Positions 1-9,569 of a stretch of DNA of 64,000 bases are shown one piece after another. This stretch comes from Sulfurimonas sp. (GTDB taxonomy: Bacteria; Campylobacterota; Campylobacteria; Campylobacterales; Sulfurimonadaceae). The translations under genes and the position numbers were made by a program. The number at the start of each line of letters is the position of its first letter. Position 1 is the stretch's first letter. Location of the stretch: positions 1 through 64,000 of the forward strand of contig NZ_JABIOQ010000060.1 of assembly GCF_018698455.1 (NCBI RefSeq), read 5' to 3'. Below the pieces are notes generated by a model that saw nothing but the letters and a program-made list of their open reading frames with translations, did not search any database and had not been told where the DNA came from.

Positions 1-43
1 AAAATCAAATCTAGCATTAAAAGTGACGAATACTAAAAAAGCA

Positions 44-125
44 TTCGGACACTTTACGCTAAAATACTGTTACAGAAAATATCTCTTCTTAAACTGTCCG
101 AACTCAAACGACATGGGTGTCCGGA
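44..125. repeat. Cluster of TGTCCGRA-type repeats (TTCGGACA 44-51, TGTCCGAA 95-102, TGTCCGGA 118-125), possible IS terminus
   Basis: 44-51 and 95-102 are exact inverted repeats; a third near-copy sits where the helicase ORF loses its expected C-terminus. Confidence 0.45.
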
Positions 126-1228
126 TACTCCGTTATATGCATATATGCATGTGCCATAGCTTCAGCATGTGCAATGTTTATGCAAAATACTAGTGAAGCT
201 TCTCTTTTAAGTACAGTATCTTTTGTACTATGAACAATCTTTAAGATATTTTCATAATTATTAAAAGCTTCATCTAGTTCCGTTTGGTTATAATCTCCAC
301 CAACTAGGCTAATAGGTGACAGATCTATTTTTACAGGTGCATAACATAATGGATAAACTAAATAAGCATTATCTAGCATATATTGAAGATCATACTTATT
401 TATATGATATTCAAAACCTTGCAAAGTTATACCATTATGATCATATGGTGTAGCAGATAAACCAACAAGTCTTCCGTTAAATTCCTCAAGAACCTGCTCA
501 ATCATTTTTCCACTAAAGCCATAATGTATCTCATCTATAATAATCATAGTAGGTTTAAAACCCAAATCTCTTTTATGTGCTGTTTGTAAAGTTGAAATAA
601 ACATATGATAATTTACATTATATTCACTGGGTCCATGAATTATTTGTGAATCTATCTCTGCAAATGTTTTTTGTAACTGTTCTAACAAAATAATTTTAGG
701 AGCAACTACTAAGACGATACCACCTTTCTTTATTTCATTTTTTGCAATTTGTGCCGCTATAACAGACTTTCCAGCTCCAGTTGGTGCCTCAACTAAAACA
801 GACTTATCAAGTAATGAAACTTGCTTAATAATACTTTCTTGATAAGGTCGCAGTACAAAATCCATTGAACAACTATGCTTCAAAACTAATTTGTATGTAT
901 ATGGCCTTGTACTGTAATCAATGTCAACTAGGTTTTCTCTTTCTGCATATACTGATGGATATTCAAACTCTTGTTTTGAACGATATTCAGGACGTACATA
1001 ATCTCTATATATTCTTGGATACTCAAACTTTTTTAAGATATCTTTCTGCGTTAACCAATTAACTGAAGTTGATTTTTTAAGCTCTTTTGAGTGCAGCTCA
1101 TTTATTATTAAATTCGTAAAGAGTCTTGCCAATTGCAATTCAATTTCTCTTTTTTGAGCTTCATTCTCAAAAGAGCTTATTTTCATTCTCTGATCAAAAT
1201 CTATTGTAAAGTCATTAACACTTAACAT
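104..1228 (-). pseudogene. SF2 DEAD/DEAH-box helicase, C-terminally truncated
   Basis: Walker A APTGAGKS, motif II DEIH, motif III SATP, then LVFCINIAHAEAMAHAYM (motif IV-like) followed directly by stop; most of the second RecA domain is missing. Confidence 0.7.
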
Positions 1229-1236
1229 ATTTTTCC

Positions 1237-2148
1237 CTACAGACTTAGCTTTAACTCGTATGAAGAAGAATTCTCTCTAAAGTCTTTTACTATATCTGAA
1301 AGTGTACTATATTCTAGTTTTGCCCATGTAGATTTTCCTTCTTCCCTTACATCAAGACCAGCACCAACATGAACTCCACACTGATCAGTGATAATATATC
1401 TATCATGCCAACTATCAGTTTTATCCCACTGATATAACCTACATATATGCCCATACTTTTGAAATATTTCTTTAGAAGATCTTTCCCATGAGCTTTTAAA
1501 CTTATGGCCATCAGTTTCACCATACTTAAAACGTGTATGAATTTCTATAGTACCTTTTTGAGCGTTACCTCTTTGACTTCTCAATTCTTGAGCCACTATA
1601 TTAAGAGTAGCTCTGTATTTAGGCCTTATTGTATCAAAGTATGGATCAATTAAAATCACTTTCTTTGCATAACTTAATATAGGTTTTAATTCTTGTAATA
1701 AATTTACTTCATTTTGAATAATATAGTGTGTACGCAACCGTTCATCTTGCCATTTATCACTCTCAAACAAACTTTGTAAAGAAATAGTCTTATCATTTTT
1801 TGATAATGAGAGCATACTAAAAAATGGCTCTAAGTCGTCAGATATTTTTGCAAGCTCAATCCATTCTTCTTCGGATGAAGGCTTTAGTTCAGCCTTTTTA
1901 TGCCCAACAATAAGATTATGATCCTTTAAATTAGACAAGAGATGTAACAGCTTATCCTTATGAGATGGCTGTAAAGAATTTATTTGTTGCAAGACTTGTT
2001 TTCTCCAATCCCCATTATTCAAGTCAGCTAAAATACCATTTTTATTTACTTCCTTTAAAAACATTTGTAAAAAGAAAAAATTACTAGAATCTGAGTTCAA
2101 TGCCTCTTCGGTAAACAGTTGTGGTGTACAAGAAAAATCATATAGCAT
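1237..2148 (-). CDS. PLD-like (HKD superfamily variant) protein, putative defence effector
   Basis: HDRYIITDQCGVHVGAGLD fits HxK(x4)D(x6)GSxN spacing with K->R; start codon overlaps stop of upstream ATPase gene (TAATG). Confidence 0.6.
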   Translation of the reverse strand: MLYDFSCTPQLFTEEALNSDSSNFFFLQMFLKEVNKNGILADLNNGDWRKQVLQQINSLQPSHKDKLLHLLSNLKDHNLIVGHKKAELKPSSEEEWIELAKISDDLEPFFSMLSLSKNDKTISLQSLFESDKWQDERLRTHYIIQNEVNLLQELKPILSYAKKVILIDPYFDTIRPKYRATLNIVAQELRSQRGNAQKGTIEIHTRFKYGETDGHKFKSSWERSSKEIFQKYGHICRLYQWDKTDSWHDRYIITDQCGVHVGAGLDVREEGKSTWAKLEYSTLSDIVKDFRENSSSYELKLSL

Positions 2149-4451
2149 TAAAAAAACCTTTCTGTAAAACCTTCTTCAAAAAAACCACCTGGCCATGGAT
2201 CAAGTAATGAGCCGTCTTCATCTAATTGAAGTTCTAAAACATATGTTTTATTCTCATCTGCATCAACATATAAAATAGATACATCATTTGGGGTTAAGGA
2301 TAAATTTTCATTAGGTAAAGTACCTTCTACAGTTTGTCTCATTCGTTTCATTAAACGTAATAATAAATGCTCACTATGTGTTTCTACTATGGAAGTGTTA
2401 GAGTTATCTTTAAAACTTTTAATAAACTCGTCTGCTAAATCACTTTGAACTGCAGGATGCAAATGTAATTCAGGCTGTTCAACTGCAATAACTTGACCTT
2501 TTTCACTAAATAAAGTAACCAAAATTGGCAATACTTGACTTACTCCTAGTCCCATTTCTCTAATATTAACTGGAGTATTGTATCTCTTATCATAAAAAGA
2601 AAATTCTTTGATCTGGTCTAACATATTAAAATCATCTTCACTAAAATGTTTTTTTCTTTTGTCTTTAAAGACCTCTTGCATTTTCATAATATTTTGCTCA
2701 TTAAGTTTGACATGCTTTTGTAATCCTAGTTCATAGGGTGTCTTTAGTTTGTCACTAGAAAGCCATACATTAAGCATGGCTTGTAGTTTATTGTCGTGTT
2801 TTAAAAGTTCCCATGCGTAAGTTGAAGCATCAGATTCAATTTCTCTATCTGCATATGCAAATTCATGTCTTTCAGGGAAACTTCTAAGCGGACCTATATA
2901 CTTCATCCCCGTGGACTTTTTAACTGCCTTATTAACATCAACTATCCAGCTAAACAAAATTAAAGAAACAATATCAGCAATATTATGTATACCATACTCA
3001 TCAGCTAAATCACAAAGTTCCTGATTTTCGGAAATTCTTTCATAAATATCATCAGAAATATCAAATTTTGCATCAAAGGCTTCCTTAGAGTGATCTTCAT
3101 TTTTTAGCATTTTTAAATCTTCAGTTATTTCTTCTGATGATCGTTTAATATAATTTATATATTTTGTCTCAAAATCATGATTCCATTCAAAAAAAGTACC
3201 AATATCATTTGGATGAATATTTTCAAGCTCCAATAAGATACTTTTCTTTTCAGTAATATAAGAGTTTAAACTGACTATACCATCACCTTCAGATAAATAT
3301 TTCTTAATAGCTGAAACTATTTCTTTATTGCTATCCCACTTCCCATAATTTTGTATATTATGTAGAATTTGATCTATAAACCAATGTTCTGGATTCAATA
3401 AGATTAAGTAGTTTTGATTTTCTGTATTTTTACAGCCTTCAATTTTTTCAGTTAATATACTCTTAAATAACCATTCTTTTCCTATAGAATAAATTGTTTG
3501 AGTATCAGATACTTCTCCGGACTTTGTTTTTCCAATTGTTGTATTTATTGTGATTTTATCATCCAAATTGTATGTTTTTTGAATAAATTCATACAAGTCT
3601 TCAGTAAAAATTTTTAATTGTTCATCTGATGCCTTTTCAAGTGCATTAATAAAAAAATCTTCAGTTAGTTCGAACTTATCATCTCGTAAATATTCATTTG
3701 ATTCAGTTTCATCATTTTTTTCTTCAACCCACTCATTATCTGTAAATTTTTCTTTCTTTATTGTTTGACAGTAGAGTTGCTTAATATTAAGAAGATCTTT
3801 CGTAGACACTGAAGCATCTATATAAAATTTTTCCATAGTTCCTAATGGTTTATTGTATATTTTCTTTGTGTACCGGAAAGGTGGTATAGTTCGCTTTCCA
3901 AATAGATTTGTTTCATATTCTGCAGTTTCATGAATAAATGTTTCTAATCTAGACATATCAAAATGTTCAAGATCAAAATCATTAAAATTTTCTTCTAGCC
4001 AATAAAAAAATCTTGAATCTCCACTATTGATATGAACCCAAGGGTTATTTTTAATAAATGCATCTTTAATTTGATTATGCATATCTAAAGGGATAAGATT
4101 TAATAAATATTCTCTTTCTTCAAATTGATACTTTCCCGTTCTTAATTTATCAAGTGAATTATCTACAGTCCCAGCATATGTAAATTCTAAGGAAACTTCT
4201 TTTTCAGGGTCTTTTTTATGTACAAAGTTCTGGAATCCTCCAAGATTAATAGTATCTCCCAGTTTAATTTCTGAAGGCGAAAAAGTCGAAGTTTTATATA
4301 AATTATTAAAGTATGATATTGAGTGTATAATACTAGACTTTCCAATACTATTCGGTCCATATATAAGTGTAATTGGCTTTAAATCAAATCTTTGTAACTT
4401 TTCACCAAATGGTTTGAAGTTAGCAATACCAAATTTGTTTATTTCTCTCAT
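2148..4451 (-). CDS. AAA/OLD-like ATPase with DUF3696-like C-terminus
   Basis: Walker A YGPNSIGKSS, Walker B-like VIAVEQPELHLHP, ETHSEHLLLRL, C-terminal LDEDGSLLDPWPGGFFEEGF typical of DUF3696 ATPases. Confidence 0.8.
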   Translation of the reverse strand: MREINKFGIANFKPFGEKLQRFDLKPITLIYGPNSIGKSSIIHSISYFNNLYKTSTFSPSEIKLGDTINLGGFQNFVHKKDPEKEVSLEFTYAGTVDNSLDKLRTGKYQFEEREYLLNLIPLDMHNQIKDAFIKNNPWVHINSGDSRFFYWLEENFNDFDLEHFDMSRLETFIHETAEYETNLFGKRTIPPFRYTKKIYNKPLGTMEKFYIDASVSTKDLLNIKQLYCQTIKKEKFTDNEWVEEKNDETESNEYLRDDKFELTEDFFINALEKASDEQLKIFTEDLYEFIQKTYNLDDKITINTTIGKTKSGEVSDTQTIYSIGKEWLFKSILTEKIEGCKNTENQNYLILLNPEHWFIDQILHNIQNYGKWDSNKEIVSAIKKYLSEGDGIVSLNSYITEKKSILLELENIHPNDIGTFFEWNHDFETKYINYIKRSSEEITEDLKMLKNEDHSKEAFDAKFDISDDIYERISENQELCDLADEYGIHNIADIVSLILFSWIVDVNKAVKKSTGMKYIGPLRSFPERHEFAYADREIESDASTYAWELLKHDNKLQAMLNVWLSSDKLKTPYELGLQKHVKLNEQNIMKMQEVFKDKRKKHFSEDDFNMLDQIKEFSFYDKRYNTPVNIREMGLGVSQVLPILVTLFSEKGQVIAVEQPELHLHPAVQSDLADEFIKSFKDNSNTSIVETHSEHLLLRLMKRMRQTVEGTLPNENLSLTPNDVSILYVDADENKTYVLELQLDEDGSLLDPWPGGFFEEGFTERFF

Positions 4452-4476
4452 AATTTGCCTTTAATTTTTTTAGATG

Positions 4477-4488
4477 GTAGAATTCTAC
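4477..4488. promoter_or_regulatory. Perfect palindrome GTAGAATTCTAC in divergent promoter region
   Basis: 12-bp perfect palindrome between the ATPase gene (-) and the WYL regulator (+). Confidence 0.5.
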
Positions 4489-4498
4489 AGTTTATTTA

Positions 4499-4513
4499 TG
4501 ACAAAACTTGTCA
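4499..4513. promoter_or_regulatory. Inverted repeat TGACAA-AAC-TTGTCA in divergent promoter region
   Basis: 6+6 bp perfect inverted repeat, 10 bp from the first palindrome. Confidence 0.5.
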
Positions 4514-4526
4514 ATAAAGGAATATT

Positions 4527-5528
4527 TTGTCTACAGCAATCTCAAACAAGATAAATCATATCTTTAAATTAATGATAATGCTTGTTAATGATAAAGAATT
4601 ATATCCACAAGATACAAATCTTCAAAACGAGTTAGAAATAAGTGAAAGAACTTTAAGAAGATACCTTGAAAATATATATAAATTATTTAGTCATATTGTG
4701 CTTATTGAGAAAGTCAAAAAAGATGATGTAAATAGACGTATTGATGTATACAGATGTTCAAATAAAGATCAAGATAATATACATATATTAAAATACTTTG
4801 CAAACAACACTTCTGATATTACTTGGGTTATGCAATTGGCCCTTGAAAACAATCCTACTCTACTAGAAAACTTGTCAAAAACTGAACAAAATTCTATTAA
4901 GTCTACTATTAACCAAGATACAGATACTATTGAATTTGTCACAAGGCCTTTTGAAAAATTCAGTATAGAACAGCAAAGTATATTTAATGCACTGAAATTT
5001 GCAGTAAAAAATCATGAGTATAAAAATATAGCATACAAGTATGAAGAACTTGAAGAGCTCCTTGATGTAAAATGCTTGAAAATTCTGTTTATTTCTAATA
5101 ATTGGTACTTAGCTATTGAAGCAAAAAACAATATCCATAGATTGCTAAGAATTTCATTTATCCAAGAAATTTCATATTCTAAAAAATCTAATTATCAAAA
5201 GAGTGTTCTGAATAAATATAACCAGTATTACCGAAAAATACAAAACCCATTTACCCAGTATAATGTCAAGGCTCAAATAGCAATATTACAGGTATCACAT
5301 AGTCGTGCAAAATACTTTAAGTCAAATATGAAAAAGTTTTTCCCATCTCAAAGATATATAGATGAAGATAAAGATGGAAATATTAAGATATCAATAGAAT
5401 ATACACAACCAATAGAGATATTGCCATTTATCAAGCAATGGTTACCACATATAACTATTATTGAACCAGAATATTTAAAGATTGAGTTAAAAAAAGAATT
5501 AACTGAAGCTATACATGATTTAGACTAA
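4527..5528 (+). CDS. HTH/WYL-domain transcriptional regulator
   Basis: N-terminal HTH-like region (LQNELEISERTLRRYLENI), WYL-type segment NNWYLAIEAKNNIHRLLRISFI; TTG start preceded by AAAGGAA. Confidence 0.75.
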   Translation: MSTAISNKINHIFKLMIMLVNDKELYPQDTNLQNELEISERTLRRYLENIYKLFSHIVLIEKVKKDDVNRRIDVYRCSNKDQDNIHILKYFANNTSDITWVMQLALENNPTLLENLSKTEQNSIKSTINQDTDTIEFVTRPFEKFSIEQQSIFNALKFAVKNHEYKNIAYKYEELEELLDVKCLKILFISNNWYLAIEAKNNIHRLLRISFIQEISYSKKSNYQKSVLNKYNQYYRKIQNPFTQYNVKAQIAILQVSHSRAKYFKSNMKKFFPSQRYIDEDKDGNIKISIEYTQPIEILPFIKQWLPHITIIEPEYLKIELKKELTEAIHDLD

Positions 5529-5755
5529 TAAAAGTCATATTGTTAAGTGGCACTAAGAAGATTTGATGCCGGATTTGTGCCAGTAGTTTTACACTTTTTC
5601 GTCATTTTCAGTAAATATGGTCGCTAGAAGTGTCCTATTTTACTTAAAAATTAGACTCCACTGAATAATCATAATAGACTCTTCTATAAATTTTAAGGAC
5701 TATTGCTCAATCAATGTAATTCAATAATTGACAAATAATAATTTAAGGTTAGGTT

Positions 5756-5777
5756 TTGTACATTATTTGTACACTTT
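5756..5777. repeat. Direct repeat TTGTACA x2, period 11 bp
   Basis: TTGTACATTAT/TTGTACACTTT read directly. Confidence 0.5.
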
Positions 5778-5926
5778 TAGCTCTGTATTAGTTCTTGAAT
5801 AAGTATTCATTATGCAGACCAAGGGGCATAAGTTGAACGAATTAATATTTTAAAAGTCCTTACATTAGGACTAAACCTCTATTTTAAGTGCTTCTGAGAG
5901 AATTTAAGTTATGCTTCTAACTACAA

Positions 5927-5949
5927 TTCAATTCTCCTCGGGGTCACCA
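5927..5949 (+). other. tRNA 3'-end fragment (T-loop + acceptor + CCA), putative att site
   Basis: TTCAATTCTCCTCGGGGTCACCA looks like T-loop TTCAATT, T-stem 3' strand, 7-nt acceptor, discriminator A and CCA; no matching 5' half upstream. Confidence 0.5.
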
Positions 5950-6048
5950 CATATAAAAAACACTCCATTCACATACATTCAGCAATAACAAACTTTTTAA
6001 ATCTTATAATAAATATACTTCTAGAGATAATACATATGGCGGATATAC

Positions 6049-7161
6049 ATGAAAATAGATTTTCACTCAAAAAACATACTAATTGTTGATGATTTAAATA
6101 CTAATATTATATTTTTAAAGATACTACTCACAGAAGAAGGGTATTCTTCTGTCTATACAGCAGATTCTGCAAAAAAAGCTTATAGTATTTTAGAAACTCA
6201 TAACATTGAATTAATACTTCTTGATATTTCAATGCCAGATATAGATGGTATAGAAGCAACTAAATATATTAGAAATCAAGAGAGTTACAAGCATATTCCA
6301 ATCATGATGGTTACAGCCGATACAACTAGTCAAACACTCGAAAAAAGTTTTGATGCTGGAGCGAATGATTACATAACAAAACCAGTGAATATCGCGAATC
6401 TTAGAATTCGTGCTGAGAGTCTCTTTATGAGTGCATATAAAGATGCCATCATCCAAAAACAAGATAGACTTTTAGCAGTAAATGATACAGTAAAAATGTT
6501 AGCACACCAATGGAGACAACCCATTGCATCTATCGCTGCTACAACTATGTCTATATCTGTAAAAAATGAGCTAGAAACACTAGAGTCCAAAGACCTTAAT
6601 ATTGCTTTATCTAAAATCAATGACTACTTACAAAATCTATCTCGCTCAATAGACGATTTTGCACAACTTTCTAAAATAGAAACAGAATCTTCATGTAATG
6701 ATATTAATACAACTATAAAAGAAAGTCTAGCATTAATAAAAGATAATTTCATTGTCAATAATATTGTAATAAAAACTAATTTAACTTCATCTAAACCAGT
6801 CGTTTATTTTAAAAATGAACTTCTAAAAATTCTCGTTTCTATCTATAAAAATTCCATCGAAGCATTCCAAAAAAACAATATAGATAATGGTAAAAATCTA
6901 AAAATAACCACTCATCAAACTGATGAAATAACTAAAATTACAATTACGGATAATGCGGGTGGTATTGATGCTTCTGTTATAGAAAAAATATTTGATCCTT
7001 ATGTAAGTACTAAGAAGGAAAAAAATGGTGTTGGATTAGGTCTTTATAACGCTGTAAATATTCTAAGAGATTATATGAATGCAAGTATTCACCTTGAATC
7101 AGATAAAGGTGTCACTACAGTTACTATCCAAATACCTAACCAAGAGATGATAACTAGTTAA
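6049..7161 (+). CDS. Response regulator receiver / histidine kinase hybrid
   Basis: N-terminal REC (ILIVDDLN, LILLDISMPDIDG), DHp AHQWRQPIA, HATPase GVGLGLYNAVNI. Confidence 0.85.
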   Translation: MKIDFHSKNILIVDDLNTNIIFLKILLTEEGYSSVYTADSAKKAYSILETHNIELILLDISMPDIDGIEATKYIRNQESYKHIPIMMVTADTTSQTLEKSFDAGANDYITKPVNIANLRIRAESLFMSAYKDAIIQKQDRLLAVNDTVKMLAHQWRQPIASIAATTMSISVKNELETLESKDLNIALSKINDYLQNLSRSIDDFAQLSKIETESSCNDINTTIKESLALIKDNFIVNNIVIKTNLTSSKPVVYFKNELLKILVSIYKNSIEAFQKNNIDNGKNLKITTHQTDEITKITITDNAGGIDASVIEKIFDPYVSTKKEKNGVGLGLYNAVNILRDYMNASIHLESDKGVTTVTIQIPNQEMITS

Positions 7162-7849
7162 TTACTAAACTATATCTTATGGGAATATGTAAAATCATTT
7201 TCTCTTTTGGCTTTGGAAACTTTCCTGAAAGATCTTCAATCGTTCTTTGTGCAGCACGACTTAGTATCTCTCTCTTTGAAGAAACAATTATGATATTTTT
7301 AACAGAAGCATCTTTTAAAAGAGTAAATTGAACTATTACTTCTCCTACAATGCCCCTCTTTCTAGCACTTCTTGGATAGTAAAGGTTTTCTTGAAGTAAT
7401 TTTATAATTTTGTCTAAGTTCTCATCAATATACTTCTTTTGTGAACTTTTTTCAATTATACTTGGTACAACAACTTTTTGGATAATTTGTGAAGAAGTTT
7501 CTTCTGTAACTTCTTCTTTAAGTATTTCCTCTGCTACTATTTTTTCTAATTTTGGTTCTCTTATTTTTTCTTTTGGTATTTCTCGAGGCTTTTGAATTGT
7601 CTTTTTTTGAACTTTTTCGACTACTTTTTTGAGTACTTTTTTTTCTATTTTTTTTTGAACTTTTTTTTCTATTTTTTTCTTATTTTTTATCTCTTTTGGT
7701 TCTGGAAAACAAGAAAGCTGTACACACATACACTCTTCTTTTTTCTTACTTTGACTTGTTGCTATGTAAAAATATGAAGAAAATAGAAGTACCATTATAA
7801 ATATGTGAACTATAATGGCGATAGAAAGAGAACTAAGATGTCTTTTCAT
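7154..7849 (-). CDS. tonB: TonB-like energy transducer
   Basis: N-terminal TM, Lys/Glu/Pro-rich linker, C-terminal YYPRSARKRGIVGEVIVQFTLLKDASV. Confidence 0.8.
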   Translation of the reverse strand: MKRHLSSLSIAIIVHIFIMVLLFSSYFYIATSQSKKKEECMCVQLSCFPEPKEIKNKKKIEKKVQKKIEKKVLKKVVEKVQKKTIQKPREIPKEKIREPKLEKIVAEEILKEEVTEETSSQIIQKVVVPSIIEKSSQKKYIDENLDKIIKLLQENLYYPRSARKRGIVGEVIVQFTLLKDASVKNIIIVSSKREILSRAAQRTIEDLSGKFPKPKEKMILHIPIRYSLVIN

Positions 7850-7858
7850 AAAGAACTG

Positions 7859-9034
7859 TTAGATAGCACGCTTAAACTCTGGATAGGCTTCAACTCCACA
7901 TTCATTGACATCCATACCTTCAACTTGAGCATCATCTTCTGCACGAAATTTAGAAATTTTATTTATTATAAACAGCACTGTATATGAACTAACAAATGCA
8001 AAAACTCCGACAACAGCCACACCTTTAAGCTGCTCTATAAAAGATTTATCATCTATAAAGATTCCAACTGCTAAAGTTCCCCATATACCATTTACAAGGT
8101 GAACAGAGAGTGCTCCAACTGGATCATCTAATTTAAGTTTATCAAAAATAGGAACAGCAAAAACAACTAATGCTCCACCTATAAGCCCAATTAGAATTGG
8201 TGTATACATGTCATATAAATCAGGTCCTGCAGTTATAGCCACTAAACCGCCAAGAGCACCATTTAAAATCATAGTAATATCAAAAAGTCTATATCTTGCA
8301 TACATAATAAAACCTGCGATGAGAGCACCTGCTAAACCTGCTGTATTTGTATTCATTATTGTTTTGGCTACTTGGTCTGCTTTTTCTACACTTGAGATAC
8401 TTCCAACACTTCCACCATTAAATCCAAACCACCCTATCCAGAGTAAAAATGCACCTAGTACAACAAGTGGAATATTTGAAGCAGGTATAACTCTTATTTT
8501 TCCATTGACATAACGGCCTTTACGTGAGCCCATTATTAAAATTGCAGCTAAGAGTGCCCATCCACCCGTAGAGTGTATTACGGTTGAACCAGCTAAGTCA
8601 TACATATTTATATCAAAAAATGTTCCAGCTAAGATATCTGCACCCCAAGATACGTTAACTACTAATGGATAAATCACACCACCCATAACAACAGCAAACA
8701 TAGCTAAAGGAATAATGCGAACTCTTTCACTCACACCACCACTCATTATGTTAATAGTTTTTCCTACAAACGCCATCTGAAAAAGAAAAAATGCCCATTT
8801 ACTCATGCTTTCATTTTCCCAAGTTCCAAATGCTATGGAGAAGCCTATGAGTAAAAATGCCATTGATGCAACTGCATAAATCATAATATTTATAGTCAGT
8901 ACAGATGTAACATTTTTAGTTCGTACAAGCCCTGCTTCGAGCATTGCGAAACCTGGTACCATAAAGATAATAAGCACCATAGAAAAAAGTGTAAAGAATG
9001 TGTCAATAATGTATTTAAAATCAGCTTCTAACAT
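7859..9034 (-). CDS. Ammonium transporter (Amt family)
   Basis: Polytopic protein with HSTGGWALLAAILI, WIGWFGFNGGS, HLVNGIWGTLAVG. Confidence 0.92.
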   Translation of the reverse strand: MLEADFKYIIDTFFTLFSMVLIIFMVPGFAMLEAGLVRTKNVTSVLTINIMIYAVASMAFLLIGFSIAFGTWENESMSKWAFFLFQMAFVGKTINIMSGGVSERVRIIPLAMFAVVMGGVIYPLVVNVSWGADILAGTFFDINMYDLAGSTVIHSTGGWALLAAILIMGSRKGRYVNGKIRVIPASNIPLVVLGAFLLWIGWFGFNGGSVGSISSVEKADQVAKTIMNTNTAGLAGALIAGFIMYARYRLFDITMILNGALGGLVAITAGPDLYDMYTPILIGLIGGALVVFAVPIFDKLKLDDPVGALSVHLVNGIWGTLAVGIFIDDKSFIEQLKGVAVVGVFAFVSSYTVLFIINKISKFRAEDDAQVEGMDVNECGVEAYPEFKRAI

Positions 9035-9116
9035 AAAAATAACCCTTGTGTATTAATGGCCATGAGTGTATCAAAATATATATTTGGAAAAAGTTAAATG
9101 GGAAATTTTAGAGGAT

Positions 9117-9137
9117 TACACACACTTAATGTGTGTA
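9117..9137. repeat. Palindrome TACACACA-CTTAA-TGTGTGTA between glnK and second amt
   Basis: 8-bp perfect stem read from sequence. Confidence 0.5.
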
Positions 9138-9156
9138 TAATTGTGTGAGAATGAAA

Positions 9157-9495
<339 letters not shown>

Positions 9496-9546
9496 TTATT
9501 GCTCCAATAAAATTATTTTTTAATTGTAACCATATTTATGGTTTTA

Positions 9547-9569
9547 ATCAACTCTTATTAAGAGTTGAT
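9547..9569. repeat. Palindrome ATCAACTCTTA-T-TAAGAGTTGAT at 3' end of amtB
   Basis: Perfect 11-bp arms at amtB-glnK junction, overlapping amtB stop codon. Confidence 0.55.

Noticed and set aside
7592-7777. Plus-strand F/Y-rich ORF opposite tonB
   Set aside because: Antisense translation of the Lys-rich TonB linker (poly-A/T bias)
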